This document shows positions 1 to 5,528 of a DNA stretch of 5,528 nucleotides, one piece after another. The notes beneath the pieces are model-generated. The model saw only the letters and a program-made list of their open reading frames with translations. It was not told the origin of the DNA and searched no databases. Position 1 is the first letter of the stretch; every line of letters starts with the position of its first letter. The DNA lies in NCBI GenBank assembly GCA_009705865.1, contig WLSJ01000107.1, positions 1-5,528 on the forward strand. Direction: 5' to 3'. The stretch comes from Actinomycetota bacterium (lineage in GTDB: Bacteria > Actinomycetota > Acidimicrobiia > Acidimicrobiales > Ilumatobacteraceae). The position numbers and the translations under genes are program-made.

Positions 1-2029
1 CAGCCGCATTCAATACTGCAGATGCTTGCTTGAACATAACCGGGCTAGCAATTGTTGGCACTGAACCAACAGCCGCAGAAGCGGTCTTCACAGTTGTGTT
101 CATCGATCGGACTACAGCTTTCGTATCCTGATTAATGATTTGAACTGAACAGAGTCCGCTATTGACAAGAAGAACGCTTCGTGTCAGTGCCACACATACT
201 TTTGGTGTCACTGTACGGATATCTAGTTTCGCAGCATCTTTTACTGAGAGAACGGTGAGAGCTGAATTCGTCTGCACAACTGTTGGAAGTTTCTTTGCAT
301 ACACAACTTTGTCAACACGGTTCGGCACGACACGCGCAGCAGCTGCAACGGGTGCGGCAGGCGCAGCAGGTGCAGTGGCTTGTGCGACACCAACGTCACC
401 ATCGCTACCAGATGTAACGCCTTGTGCCGCGTCCCACTTCATGCCGATGTAGCCAGCAGTCTGAGACCCGAGAGCAGTGACGCTTGTTACGTAACCAATT
501 CGTCCAGTGGTGTCTACATATGAGGTTCCAGCAACCGGTATGCCACAAGACGGATTGTTAGTAACGCTGAAAGCACCACCTGTACCAAGTCCGTTTGTTC
601 CGTACGTTGTTAGTAGTCCGGTGTCGAATGACAATAGATATGGGTAATACGTCTGAGTAAGCGTGGCAGTACTAGGGCACGTGCTGATCCGTGTTCCTGA
701 ACTTGCACTGGCCAAACCGGTGAAGTACACAGTGTTTCCGGCATTAACCACCCCACTGATGCTGTAGTTCATGTAAACCGATGAGCCGCCGACCGTAATA
801 GATGATGGAAGAGTTAATGATTTCAATCCGTTAGCGCCAAGTGTCGTATCAAGAACTCCATTTGCTAGTCGGATGGCAGAAAAAGATGGCGTCATTCCCA
901 TTGAACCCATTACTCCATTCCAGCGACCTGTTGGGTCAATAACCCAACGCCCGACATATGCCATGTCGCCTGTGTTGATTGTTTGAGTTGCCAGAGCTGT
1001 TCCGCTTGCAGTGTAGGGAGTGATCTTGTTTGTGTAGACCCTGTTCATGCCGCCCATGCCCATGCAACCACCTGTATTGGGGCGCGCGTACTCATTATTG
1101 ATAACGACGAAATACGGAGAAGTTGAAGTAACGGATGAAACACTTGCGTCAACTGTGTTCACGCCCATACCAATCATTGCGCAGGTAGTCGTTGGATCAA
1201 ATGTGACTACCCGACCGTTGGTTCCAAATGAGGTGTCGACAACAAGTGATGAGCCTGATGATTTGAGTCCCACCAGAACTGAAGACGAATAACTCTCCGA
1301 TTGTCCGGAGTTGGGGCCTGGCACATAGTTGTCGTATTGACACATAAGACCGAAGAATAGCGATCCATCAGGACGGAATTGAAGAGTCGAATTCCCAAAC
1401 GCATACGCGAGCGGCACTGAGTTCTTCGTTGCCCCAGTGGCAGCTGTGCACTGATCTTTCCCAATTTCATTAGTGGAATATGCAGCGTAGTTTGCTGTGG
1501 TTGCGTTATTGCTTGAATTAAGCATGGAAAGAAACATTGAACGCGACGTCACAGCGCCGGTGGACAGTGATCCGACGGCGAAAGACAAAACCGTCACGTC
1601 GGAACTCGCTGTTCCCTTCAACGACCGCGAGTAATAAACTGCGTACTTGTCTAGTTTTTCACTGACCACAAGTGTTCCAGAAGAATTCTGACAGCTACTG
1701 CAATTAGTTTGGGCTGGTGTCGGGTATGCAAATTCATCACCAAGATCGATCGCACCAAAAGTTGCATCAATACTTAGGTCACTTTTTACTTTCCACAAAA
1801 AGTTATGTGAACCGGCTGTAGTTGTGTCTCGGCCGAATGCCAAGAAAGAGTCTGTCTTGGGCAGGCGCACGAGACGTGACGGGGTTGCCCCAGCGATGGC
1901 GCTCGGTGCAAGGGTGGCCGATGTGGATGTAGTGATGTCACCAGGCGCTGCGCTAGCGACCGAAGTGGTGAGTGCGACACTTCCTGCCACAACTGCAAGG
2001 GACATGAGTAAGGATGAAATACGGCGCAC
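1..2029 (-). CDS. Secreted protein with degenerate delta-60-type repeats, C-terminus cut by window edge
   Basis: This frame opens at GTG (2027-2029) and stays open for 676 codons to base 1 without a stop, so the C-terminus lies outside the window. GTG is chosen because GGAGG (2035-2039) sits five bases upstream and because the start gives a signal peptide: R2-R3, a hydrophobic core at residues 7-20, and an Ala-Ser-Ala cleavage motif at 25-27. Residues 60-500 are rich in Ser, Thr, Gly and aromatics, as in beta-sheet proteins. They hold four motifs like the delta-60 repeat (LDttFGxnG) near residues 85-97, 262-276, 391-405 and 465-483; the third, VLDTTLGANG, is the clearest. A Pro/Ala linker spans about 549-569, followed by a module with Cys612 and Cys627. 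There are ten cysteines in total, including a CxxC at 110-113, compatible with disulfides outside the cell. I infer an exported, possibly propeller-like surface protein. Its substrate and role are unknown. Confidence 0.85.
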   Translation of the reverse strand, partial: MRRISSLLMSLAVVAGSVALTTSVASAAPGDITTSTSATLAPSAIAGATPSRLVRLPKTDSFLAFGRDTTTAGSHNFLWKVKSDLSIDATFGAIDLGDEFAYPTPAQTNCSSCQNSSGTLVVSEKLDKYAVYYSRSLKGTASSDVTVLSFAVGSLSTGAVTSRSMFLSMLNSSNNATTANYAAYSTNEIGKDQCTAATGATKNSVPLAYAFGNSTLQFRPDGSLFFGLMCQYDNYVPGPNSGQSESYSSSVLVGLKSSGSSLVVDTSFGTNGRVVTFDPTTTCAMIGMGVNTVDASVSSVTSTSPYFVVINNEYARPNTGGCMGMGGMNRVYTNKITPYTASGTALATQTINTGDMAYVGRWVIDPTGRWNGVMGSMGMTPSFSAIRLANGVLDTTLGANGLKSLTLPSSITVGGSSVYMNYSISGVVNAGNTVYFTGLASASSGTRISTCPSTATLTQTYYPYLLSFDTGLLTTYGTNGLGTGGAFSVTNNPSCGIPVAGTSYVDTTGRIGYVTSVTALGSQTAGYIGMKWDAAQGVTSGSDGDVGVAQATAPAAPAAPVAAAARVVPNRVDKVVYAKKLPTVVQTNSALTVLSVKDAAKLDIRTVTPKVCVALTRSVLLVNSGLCSVQIINQDTKAVVRSMNTTVKTASAAVGSVPTIASPVMFKQASAVLNAA
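323..385 (-). repeat. Low-complexity Ala/Pro linker coding region
   Basis: Codons 549-569 of the secreted protein are mostly GCN and CCN, with Ala-Pro-Ala-Ala-Pro runs, producing a short imperfect GC-rich repeat in the DNA. It separates the beta-rich repeat region from the C-terminal cysteine-pair module and is best read as a flexible interdomain linker. On the opposite strand it produces a spurious Ala-rich frame. Confidence 0.6.
1949..2029 (-). other. Signal peptide of the secreted protein
   Basis: Residues 1-27 of the long secreted protein have two arginines after the start, an uninterrupted hydrophobic stretch (Leu7 to Leu20), then a short polar part ending in Ala25-Ser26-Ala27, a classic signal peptidase I site. 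Cleavage would leave a mature protein beginning Ala-Pro-Gly-Asp. Arg2-Arg3 is not in a convincing twin-arginine context, so Sec export is the simpler reading. Confidence 0.8.
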
Positions 2030-2171
2030 AATGGCCTCCAATTGTTCGAAACCCCGGGAAATGGGGCATCTCAATCCTAAACCAAATTTCTAGAACATTT
2101 GTACAAACCTGAATGATGGGTGTGTGATTGTTGTCCCGTAGGGGTTTGCCCCGAATAAAGATCTGCCCGGG
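2030..2171 (-). promoter_or_regulatory. Intergenic region, probable promoter and leader of the secreted-protein gene
   Basis: This 142-base gap separates the renalase-like gene from the secreted-protein gene. A possible -10 hexamer TAGGAT lies on the minus strand at 2074-2079, without a convincing -35 at normal spacing. Two short palindromes sit just upstream of it: TTCTAGAA (2088-2095) and TTTGTACAAA (2098-2107). The first is flanked by CAAAT and ATTTG arms (2083-2101) that pair if one extra base is bulged out. Between the -10 candidate and the ribosome site, CCCC and GGGG (2052-2055, 2063-2066) could form a small leader hairpin. The gap size and the palindromes suggest a separate transcription start, possibly with an operator; this is inference. 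Confidence 0.35.
2035..2039 (-). promoter_or_regulatory. Shine-Dalgarno GGAGG for the secreted protein
   Basis: GGAGG is read on the minus strand, followed by a five-base spacer and the GTG start at 2029. It decides between this GTG and an overlapping TTG at 2031 in another frame, which gives only a short frame without a signal peptide. Confidence 0.75.
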
Positions 2172-2172
2172 C
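2141..2172 (-). terminator. Weak candidate terminator after the renalase-like gene
   Basis: Just past the TAG stop on the minus strand there is a GCCCGGGC palindrome (2165-2172), then GGGG-CAAA-CCCC (2141-2152), which forms a four-pair stem with a four-base loop. The first element could alternatively pair with the GGGG arm. No T-run follows, so a classical intrinsic terminator is not supported, although GC-rich stems without a U-tract have been proposed as terminators in some actinobacteria. Low confidence. Confidence 0.2.
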
Positions 2173-3110
2173 TAGGCAAGGGCTGAGCGGGCGGCGGCGA
2201 CGCCGCTGAGAACTGCACCTTCAACCCGAGGGCCAGCAAAGGCATCGCCTGCTATGGCAAGAGTGCCAGAGTCATCAACCCAGCAGGCTTCTGGCCACAG
2301 TTTCTTCGGAATGGCGAAACGCCATTTCTTCACTTCGCTAGATGTGACAACAGATGTACCGAGCCAGGGAGTTGCGGCCTCGAGAAGCGCATCATGAATC
2401 TCGCGATTGGTGAGGTCGAAATTCGCAAGGCTCCAGTCGGGGTTGGCGTGGAATGTAAGAGCAGGAGTGTCGCTGATTCCTTTGGCGGCGTTATCGCCGA
2501 TAAACGAAAACACATCATCTGGAAATTGCATACCGCCAGGTGACGACACATTGTGATTGTTGGAATCAAGCGTGACCAATAATCCGAGTGTGCGGTCGTA
2601 GTCGGTGTTGCGCAGTTCGGTGGGCATTTCAATTCCGCCGCCGAACATTAAGGAAAATGATTGGGGAATTGGTGCTGTGAGAATCACGCGGTCTGCGTGG
2701 TGGGCTACACCATCATCAGTAGTGATGATCCAATCAGTGTCACCACGTGTGAGAGAAAAAACAAGCGTGCTGAGACGCACATCAAGTCCGATAGCTAAGT
2801 GCTTAGCAATAGATGTCATGCCGTTTGTGCCGATATATCGCGGATGACCATCAACTTCAGAAAAACCACGACACCATTCACGAACAACTCCGGCCGTCAG
2901 CCATTGATCAACATGAGTTTGCATCTCATCGCTTCGCACTGTAAAAAACTGCGCACCATGATCGAGTGTTGCATCCTTAATACGACGCGTGGCTAGGCGA
3001 CCACCAACACCACGACCCTTATCAAACACTGTGACGTCATGTCCCTGTGCAACACATTCACGCGCTGCCATGAGGCCAGAAAGGCCTGCGCCAACAACAA
3101 TGACTCGCAT
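2172..3110 (-). CDS. Renalase-like FAD-dependent NAD(P)H/amine oxidoreductase family protein
   Basis: This 312-residue flavoprotein is complete and close to the usual length of the COG3380/renalase-like family. The N-terminal Rossmann motif GAGLSG (residues 7-12) ends in Asp30 for the FAD ribose. It is followed by the family block GRGVGGRLATRR (32-43) and LDHGAQFFTVRS (49-60). Near the end are KKWRFAIP (261-268) and the second FAD contact AGDAFAGPRVEGA (287-299). There is no signal peptide, so it should be cytosolic. Characterised bacterial renalases oxidise aberrant reduced nicotinamide isomers; whether this homologue does so is inference, and a generic amine or carotenoid-type oxidase activity is not excluded. 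It starts two bases after the hydrolase stop (TGA-TC-ATG) with no visible Shine-Dalgarno, so translation is probably coupled. It is the last gene of the cluster. Confidence 0.88.
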   Translation of the reverse strand: MRVIVVGAGLSGLMAARECVAQGHDVTVFDKGRGVGGRLATRRIKDATLDHGAQFFTVRSDEMQTHVDQWLTAGVVREWCRGFSEVDGHPRYIGTNGMTSIAKHLAIGLDVRLSTLVFSLTRGDTDWIITTDDGVAHHADRVILTAPIPQSFSLMFGGGIEMPTELRNTDYDRTLGLLVTLDSNNHNVSSPGGMQFPDDVFSFIGDNAAKGISDTPALTFHANPDWSLANFDLTNREIHDALLEAATPWLGTSVVTSSEVKKWRFAIPKKLWPEACWVDDSGTLAIAGDAFAGPRVEGAVLSGVAAARSALA

Positions 3111-3112
3111 GA

Positions 3113-3961
3113 TCAGACAGCGACGGCTGCTGCATGCCCGTGCGGAACAAAGACTTTTTCAGCACGGCCAAGAAACTCAAGCAAGATGCGATTAAAGGTA
3201 GTGGCATGTTCGATATGCAAACCGTGTGCACCGCCGCTGATGATTACCAATTCAGCTGTGGGAATCAGCGACGCGATCTCTTCGGCGTCGCCGCGTGGAG
3301 TGAGAATATCTTGATTACCAACTACCACCATGGTGGGGCATTCAATATTGCCAAGCTCTGCATTCAATGAACGATCATCTGTTGTAAGAATCGCTTGTAC
3401 TTGTGACACAAACGCATTGGCGGGGTTGAACAATTGCAATGGGCCAATGCTTCCGAGCGCAGGAAGAATGCGACGGAAAGAACGAGGGCCAATCATCCAC
3501 CGTGCAGCTTCTTTGCCAACTGAACCCATGCCGTCATGCGATGCCATGTCTGCCCATGATTGCAAGAGATCTGCGCGCCACTGATGATTTCTGCATGCGG
3601 TAGCAACAAGTGTGAGTGAGCGAACTCGGTTGGGGTGTTTCAACGCGATGATTTGGCTGATTGCGCCGCCCATTGATAGTCCGACAACGTGTGCCGATTC
3701 GATACCTGCTGCATCAAGAACAGCAATTGCATCATCGGCCATTTGTTCTAGGTCATATGTACCGTCTGGTTTATCGCTTTTGCCCGCACCGCGATTATCG
3801 AATGCAACTGTGCGATGGCGCAATGCAAGTGCAGCACGCTGAAGGTTCCAGGAATTTTTCTCGCCACCAAGCCCTTGCACCAATAAAACTGGTGCTCGTT
3901 TCGTGATTCCTGTTACTTCGTAATGAATACGAATTCCGTCTGATGCAATTGCAAATGGCAT
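3113..3961 (-). CDS. Alpha/beta hydrolase
   Basis: This is a 282-residue single-domain alpha/beta hydrolase. The nucleophile elbow is GLSMGG with Ser96, the acid is Asp218 in VVVGNQDILTP, and the base is His246 in GGAHGLHIEH, so the full triad is present. The oxyanion region is QGLGGEKNSW (29-38), with Gln in place of the common His of HGxxG; this variant is frequent in the family. FDNRGAGKSDKP (54-65) is typical of the enol-lactonase, haloperoxidase and esterase branch, but the substrate cannot be read from sequence. The ATG at 3961 is chosen over a TTG at 3970 because MPFAIASDGIRIHYEV is the normal N-terminus and the ATG lies one base past the upstream TAA. No strong Shine-Dalgarno is visible, which fits coupling with the epimerase-like gene. 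No signal peptide is present, so it is cytosolic. Confidence 0.88.
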   Translation of the reverse strand: MPFAIASDGIRIHYEVTGITKRAPVLLVQGLGGEKNSWNLQRAALALRHRTVAFDNRGAGKSDKPDGTYDLEQMADDAIAVLDAAGIESAHVVGLSMGGAISQIIALKHPNRVRSLTLVATACRNHQWRADLLQSWADMASHDGMGSVGKEAARWMIGPRSFRRILPALGSIGPLQLFNPANAFVSQVQAILTTDDRSLNAELGNIECPTMVVVGNQDILTPRGDAEEIASLIPTAELVIISGGAHGLHIEHATTFNRILLEFLGRAEKVFVPHGHAAAVAV

Positions 3962-3962
3962 G

Positions 3963-4934
3963 TTATGCAACTTGCTTTCGAGCAGGGATACGTTCGATGC
4001 TTGGCCACAAATACAAATTGCGCACTACTTCAGTTGTTGAATGGCGAGGTGCAAATCGCAACAAGTGAGCAGCTTCGTTACTGGCAGCTAAGCGGCCATG
4101 TTGAATGAGGTCTGCAACATGGTCTGGCATAGGCGCACCAGCAAAAGTAGAAACGTTTCTTGCCATCCACCAACCAGGTCCGAATGATGGAAGTGGAACG
4201 CGCCGACCAATAGATGTAGCACGCAACATGCTGATTGCACCGTTAGCAACAATGTTCACGACACCGTCAGCGTCACGTTGCGCAGCTTGGATAAATGCAG
4301 TGGCAGCGTCAAAATCTTCTACTACACAAAAAATTGGATTACCAATTCCGTAGTAGGGGATAACTGGCAAACGTAAAAGACGACCAAGTGGGCTTGGTAC
4401 ATGAGCACCAAGAACTGGTGCAAGGCGCAACGTACAAACATTGACACCGCGAGCAGAACGTAATTCTGTTGCTTGCAATTCAATATTGCGACACATGTAT
4501 CCGTACGTAGTGTTCGGAGCAGTCGGAGTTGTTTCCACTGCGATGTCAGGTGAGTACGCGCCAGCACCGTACATTTCAATACCGCTACGCACAACAACTG
4601 TCTCTAAAGCATCAGCCTGGTGTGCTGCATCAAAGACTGCCTTTGCAACAAGCGCCGTGCACGATTCAGCTTCAGGTGTTGCAAGACGTGCATGTGGTTC
4701 CCACACACCAACGTGCAACAAAACATGTGGGTTGAATTCTTGAATCAGTTCTGCAATGCGATCATGCTCGGTGGGGTCAACGCGAACAAAGCGAGAACGT
4801 TTTAACAACCGACGTGGTGGGTCAACATCGATTCCTAAAATCTCGCCGGCCCATTCCGTGTTCTCGGCCAGTGCTGCAACGAGAGAGCCGAGTTCTCCAC
4901 CCATTCCGGTGATCAGAACTCGACGATTCTTCAT
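3963..4934 (-). CDS. NAD-dependent epimerase/dehydratase-like extended SDR with altered active-site motif
   Basis: This 323-residue protein has the extended short-chain dehydrogenase layout. The N-terminal Rossmann fold carries TGMGGELG (residues 9-16, matching TGxxGxxG), and Asp36 at the end of the second strand favours NAD. VVVRSGIEMYG (113-123) supplies Ser117 at the usual catalytic Ser/Thr position. The expected YxxxK reads Tyr144-Gly-Tyr-Met-Cys148-Arg149, so the lysine is missing, with an arginine one residue later. The C-terminal half has PSPLGRLLRLP (180-190) and FGPGWWMARN (251-260), which look like subfamily blocks for substrate binding. It begins 35 bases after the phosphatase-like gene without a clear Shine-Dalgarno and ends one base before the hydrolase start. 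It could be a real sugar or sterol-type epimerase/dehydrogenase with a shifted base, or an NAD-binding non-enzyme. The substrate is unknown. Confidence 0.87.
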   Translation of the reverse strand: MKNRRVLITGMGGELGSLVAALAENTEWAGEILGIDVDPPRRLLKRSRFVRVDPTEHDRIAELIQEFNPHVLLHVGVWEPHARLATPEAESCTALVAKAVFDAAHQADALETVVVRSGIEMYGAGAYSPDIAVETTPTAPNTTYGYMCRNIELQATELRSARGVNVCTLRLAPVLGAHVPSPLGRLLRLPVIPYYGIGNPIFCVVEDFDAATAFIQAAQRDADGVVNIVANGAISMLRATSIGRRVPLPSFGPGWWMARNVSTFAGAPMPDHVADLIQHGRLAASNEAAHLLRFAPRHSTTEVVRNLYLWPSIERIPARKQVA

Positions 4935-4969
4935 GGTGACAAACTACGCGGTTGTTGTCCGAAGGACCT

Positions 4970-5479
4970 CTACCGAAGGTTGTGTACTCCGAGAATCAAT
5001 TCACGAGCCCACGTATCAAGCTGGCGACCACCGATATTTTCGGTGATGATGATTGCTTGCGATGGATCGTCAATCATTCCGCTCCAGCGGATGTACCCGC
5101 CGATGATGCCGAGCAAACGGTCACCAACTTCTTCAGAGTGAATGATGAGTTTTTGGTTACGCCCAAGCATTCCTTGAAGTTCTTTGTAGAACACTTTCAA
5201 GAAAGCGTCGGTGTCGTCTGCTCCACTAAGCGGGCGATGGTGGTAGGGCATGTTGAGTTCTTCGTATGCATGCAAGTTGTGTGGTGCAGCAATGATGGAG
5301 ACAACGAGGTCGAAATGGTTCTCACGTAGCCAGATGATCTCTTCTTGACGACGAACGCGGCGATGGTTGTCGCCGTATCCCCCTGGTCGCTCACAAATGG
5401 CAAGGCAATCCTTGATGACCCATGTGAAGTTACGAGGGGTAATTCCAAGGGCCCATTTTCCGCGAAGTTTCGGGGGCAT
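4970..5479 (-). CDS. Protein-tyrosine-phosphatase-like protein lacking the catalytic cysteine (putative pseudophosphatase)
   Basis: This 169-residue protein resembles small dual-specificity phosphatases. The N-terminal block NFTWVIKDCLAICERPGG (17-34) matches the usual entry strands of that fold. It is followed by a helix and strand, EEIIWLRENHFDLVVSI (46-62), then MPYHHRPLSGADDTD (77-91) in the place of the general-acid loop. The phosphate-binding loop should be HCx5R but reads His114-Ser115-Glu-Glu-Val-Gly-Asp-Arg121, so the nucleophile is serine while the arginine is kept. The following GIIGGYIRWSG (124-134) is the helix that normally follows the loop. A GRQLDTWARELI block (151-162) near the C-terminus has no assigned role. 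The start is secure: AAGGAG (5486-5491) lies six bases before the ATG. It is the first gene of the cluster. I infer a phospho-ligand binder or regulator without classical phosphatase chemistry. Confidence 0.75.
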   Translation of the reverse strand: MPPKLRGKWALGITPRNFTWVIKDCLAICERPGGYGDNHRRVRRQEEIIWLRENHFDLVVSIIAAPHNLHAYEELNMPYHHRPLSGADDTDAFLKVFYKELQGMLGRNQKLIIHSEEVGDRLLGIIGGYIRWSGMIDDPSQAIIITENIGGRQLDTWARELILGVHNLR

Positions 5480-5485
5480 TCAGGT

Positions 5486-5491
5486 CTCCTT
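5486..5491 (-). promoter_or_regulatory. Shine-Dalgarno AAGGAG for the phosphatase-like gene
   Basis: AAGGAG is read on the minus strand, with a six-base spacer to the ATG at 5479. It is the strongest ribosome binding site in the window and the only good one in the four-gene cluster, marking this gene as the likely entry point for translation of the operon. Confidence 0.8.
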
Positions 5492-5512
5492 GAAAGTGTT
5501 GGCTCGGTCCGG

Positions 5513-5528
5513 CGGCGCAAAAACGCCG
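5513..5528. repeat. GC-rich inverted repeat at the right window edge
   Basis: CGGCG (5513-5517) and CGCCG (5524-5528) form a five-pair stem around a six-base A-rich loop (T-rich on the minus strand). It lies 34 bases upstream of the phosphatase-like start and may extend past the window. It could be the terminator of an upstream gene or a leader hairpin; the window edge prevents a decision. Confidence 0.3.

Noticed and set aside
162..452. Plus-strand Ala/Thr-rich open frame of 96 codons
   Set aside because: It lies fully antisense to the long secreted-protein frame, has no ribosome site, and its Ala-rich part is the reverse of the Pro/Ala linker.
1786..2031. Minus-strand frame starting at TTG 2031, beside the secreted-protein start
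   Set aside because: It shares the same Shine-Dalgarno but gives a Cys/His/Pro-rich product with no signal peptide or recognisable fold. The GTG frame at 2029 is open for 676 codons.
3845..3875. Gln in place of His in the hydrolase oxyanion motif (QGLGG)
   Set aside because: Gln at this place is a common natural variant in the family and the catalytic triad is complete, so it is not evidence of a defect.
3962..3970. TTG start at 3970 for the alpha/beta hydrolase
   Set aside because: It adds three residues and overlaps the upstream stop, while the ATG at 3961 gives the standard N-terminus and a one-base gap.
4957..4967. GTCC-GAA-GGAC inverted repeat between the phosphatase-like and SDR genes
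   Set aside because: A four-pair stem with a three-base loop and no T-run is too small to call a terminator or regulatory element.
4952..5329. Plus-strand 125-codon frame opposite the phosphatase-like gene
   Set aside because: It is antisense to a gene with clear family motifs and a strong ribosome site, and its product resembles nothing I know.
1..5528. CRISPR array, tRNA, insertion sequence or phage signature
   Set aside because: No regularly spaced direct repeats, cloverleaf-like segments, transposase motifs or terminal inverted repeats were seen in reading both strands.

Overview
All recognisable genes in this window lie on the minus strand, so the reading order runs from high to low coordinates. 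The mix of protein families, the moderate GC content (about half by eye) and the style of the secreted protein suggest an actinomycetote, possibly a planktonic acidimicrobiian. This placement is inference from family resemblance; there is no rRNA or marker gene here to prove it. No tRNA, rRNA, CRISPR array, insertion sequence or phage gene was seen.

Layout. From 5479 down to 2172 there is a compact four-gene cluster that looks like one operon: a small protein with a protein-tyrosine-phosphatase fold signature whose catalytic cysteine is replaced by serine (4970-5479); an extended-SDR epimerase-like protein with an altered Tyr/Lys motif (3963-4934); an alpha/beta hydrolase (3113-3961); and a renalase-like FAD protein (2172-3110). 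The gaps are 35, 1 and 2 bases. Only the first gene has a strong Shine-Dalgarno sequence, so the later genes are probably translationally coupled.

A 142-base intergenic stretch (2030-2171) follows. It holds weak hairpins, two short adjacent palindromes, a possible -10 box and a good Shine-Dalgarno sequence. It leads into a long open frame that starts at a GTG at 2029 and runs off the left edge of the window with no stop (at least 676 residues). That frame encodes an exported protein: signal peptide, a large beta-rich region with about four degenerate delta-60-type repeat motifs, a Pro/Ala linker, and a C-terminal module with a cysteine pair.

How the parts may work together. Two of the four operon products are predicted to bind a dinucleotide cofactor (SDR with NAD(P), renalase-like protein with FAD and possibly NAD(P)H). 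The hydrolase could act on an ester or lactone, and the phosphatase-like protein may bind a phosphorylated ligand without cleaving it. No specific pathway can be named from the sequence. The secreted protein has its own probable promoter region and need not be functionally linked. The most notable observation is the natural HSx5R pseudophosphatase at the head of a tight redox/hydrolase operon.
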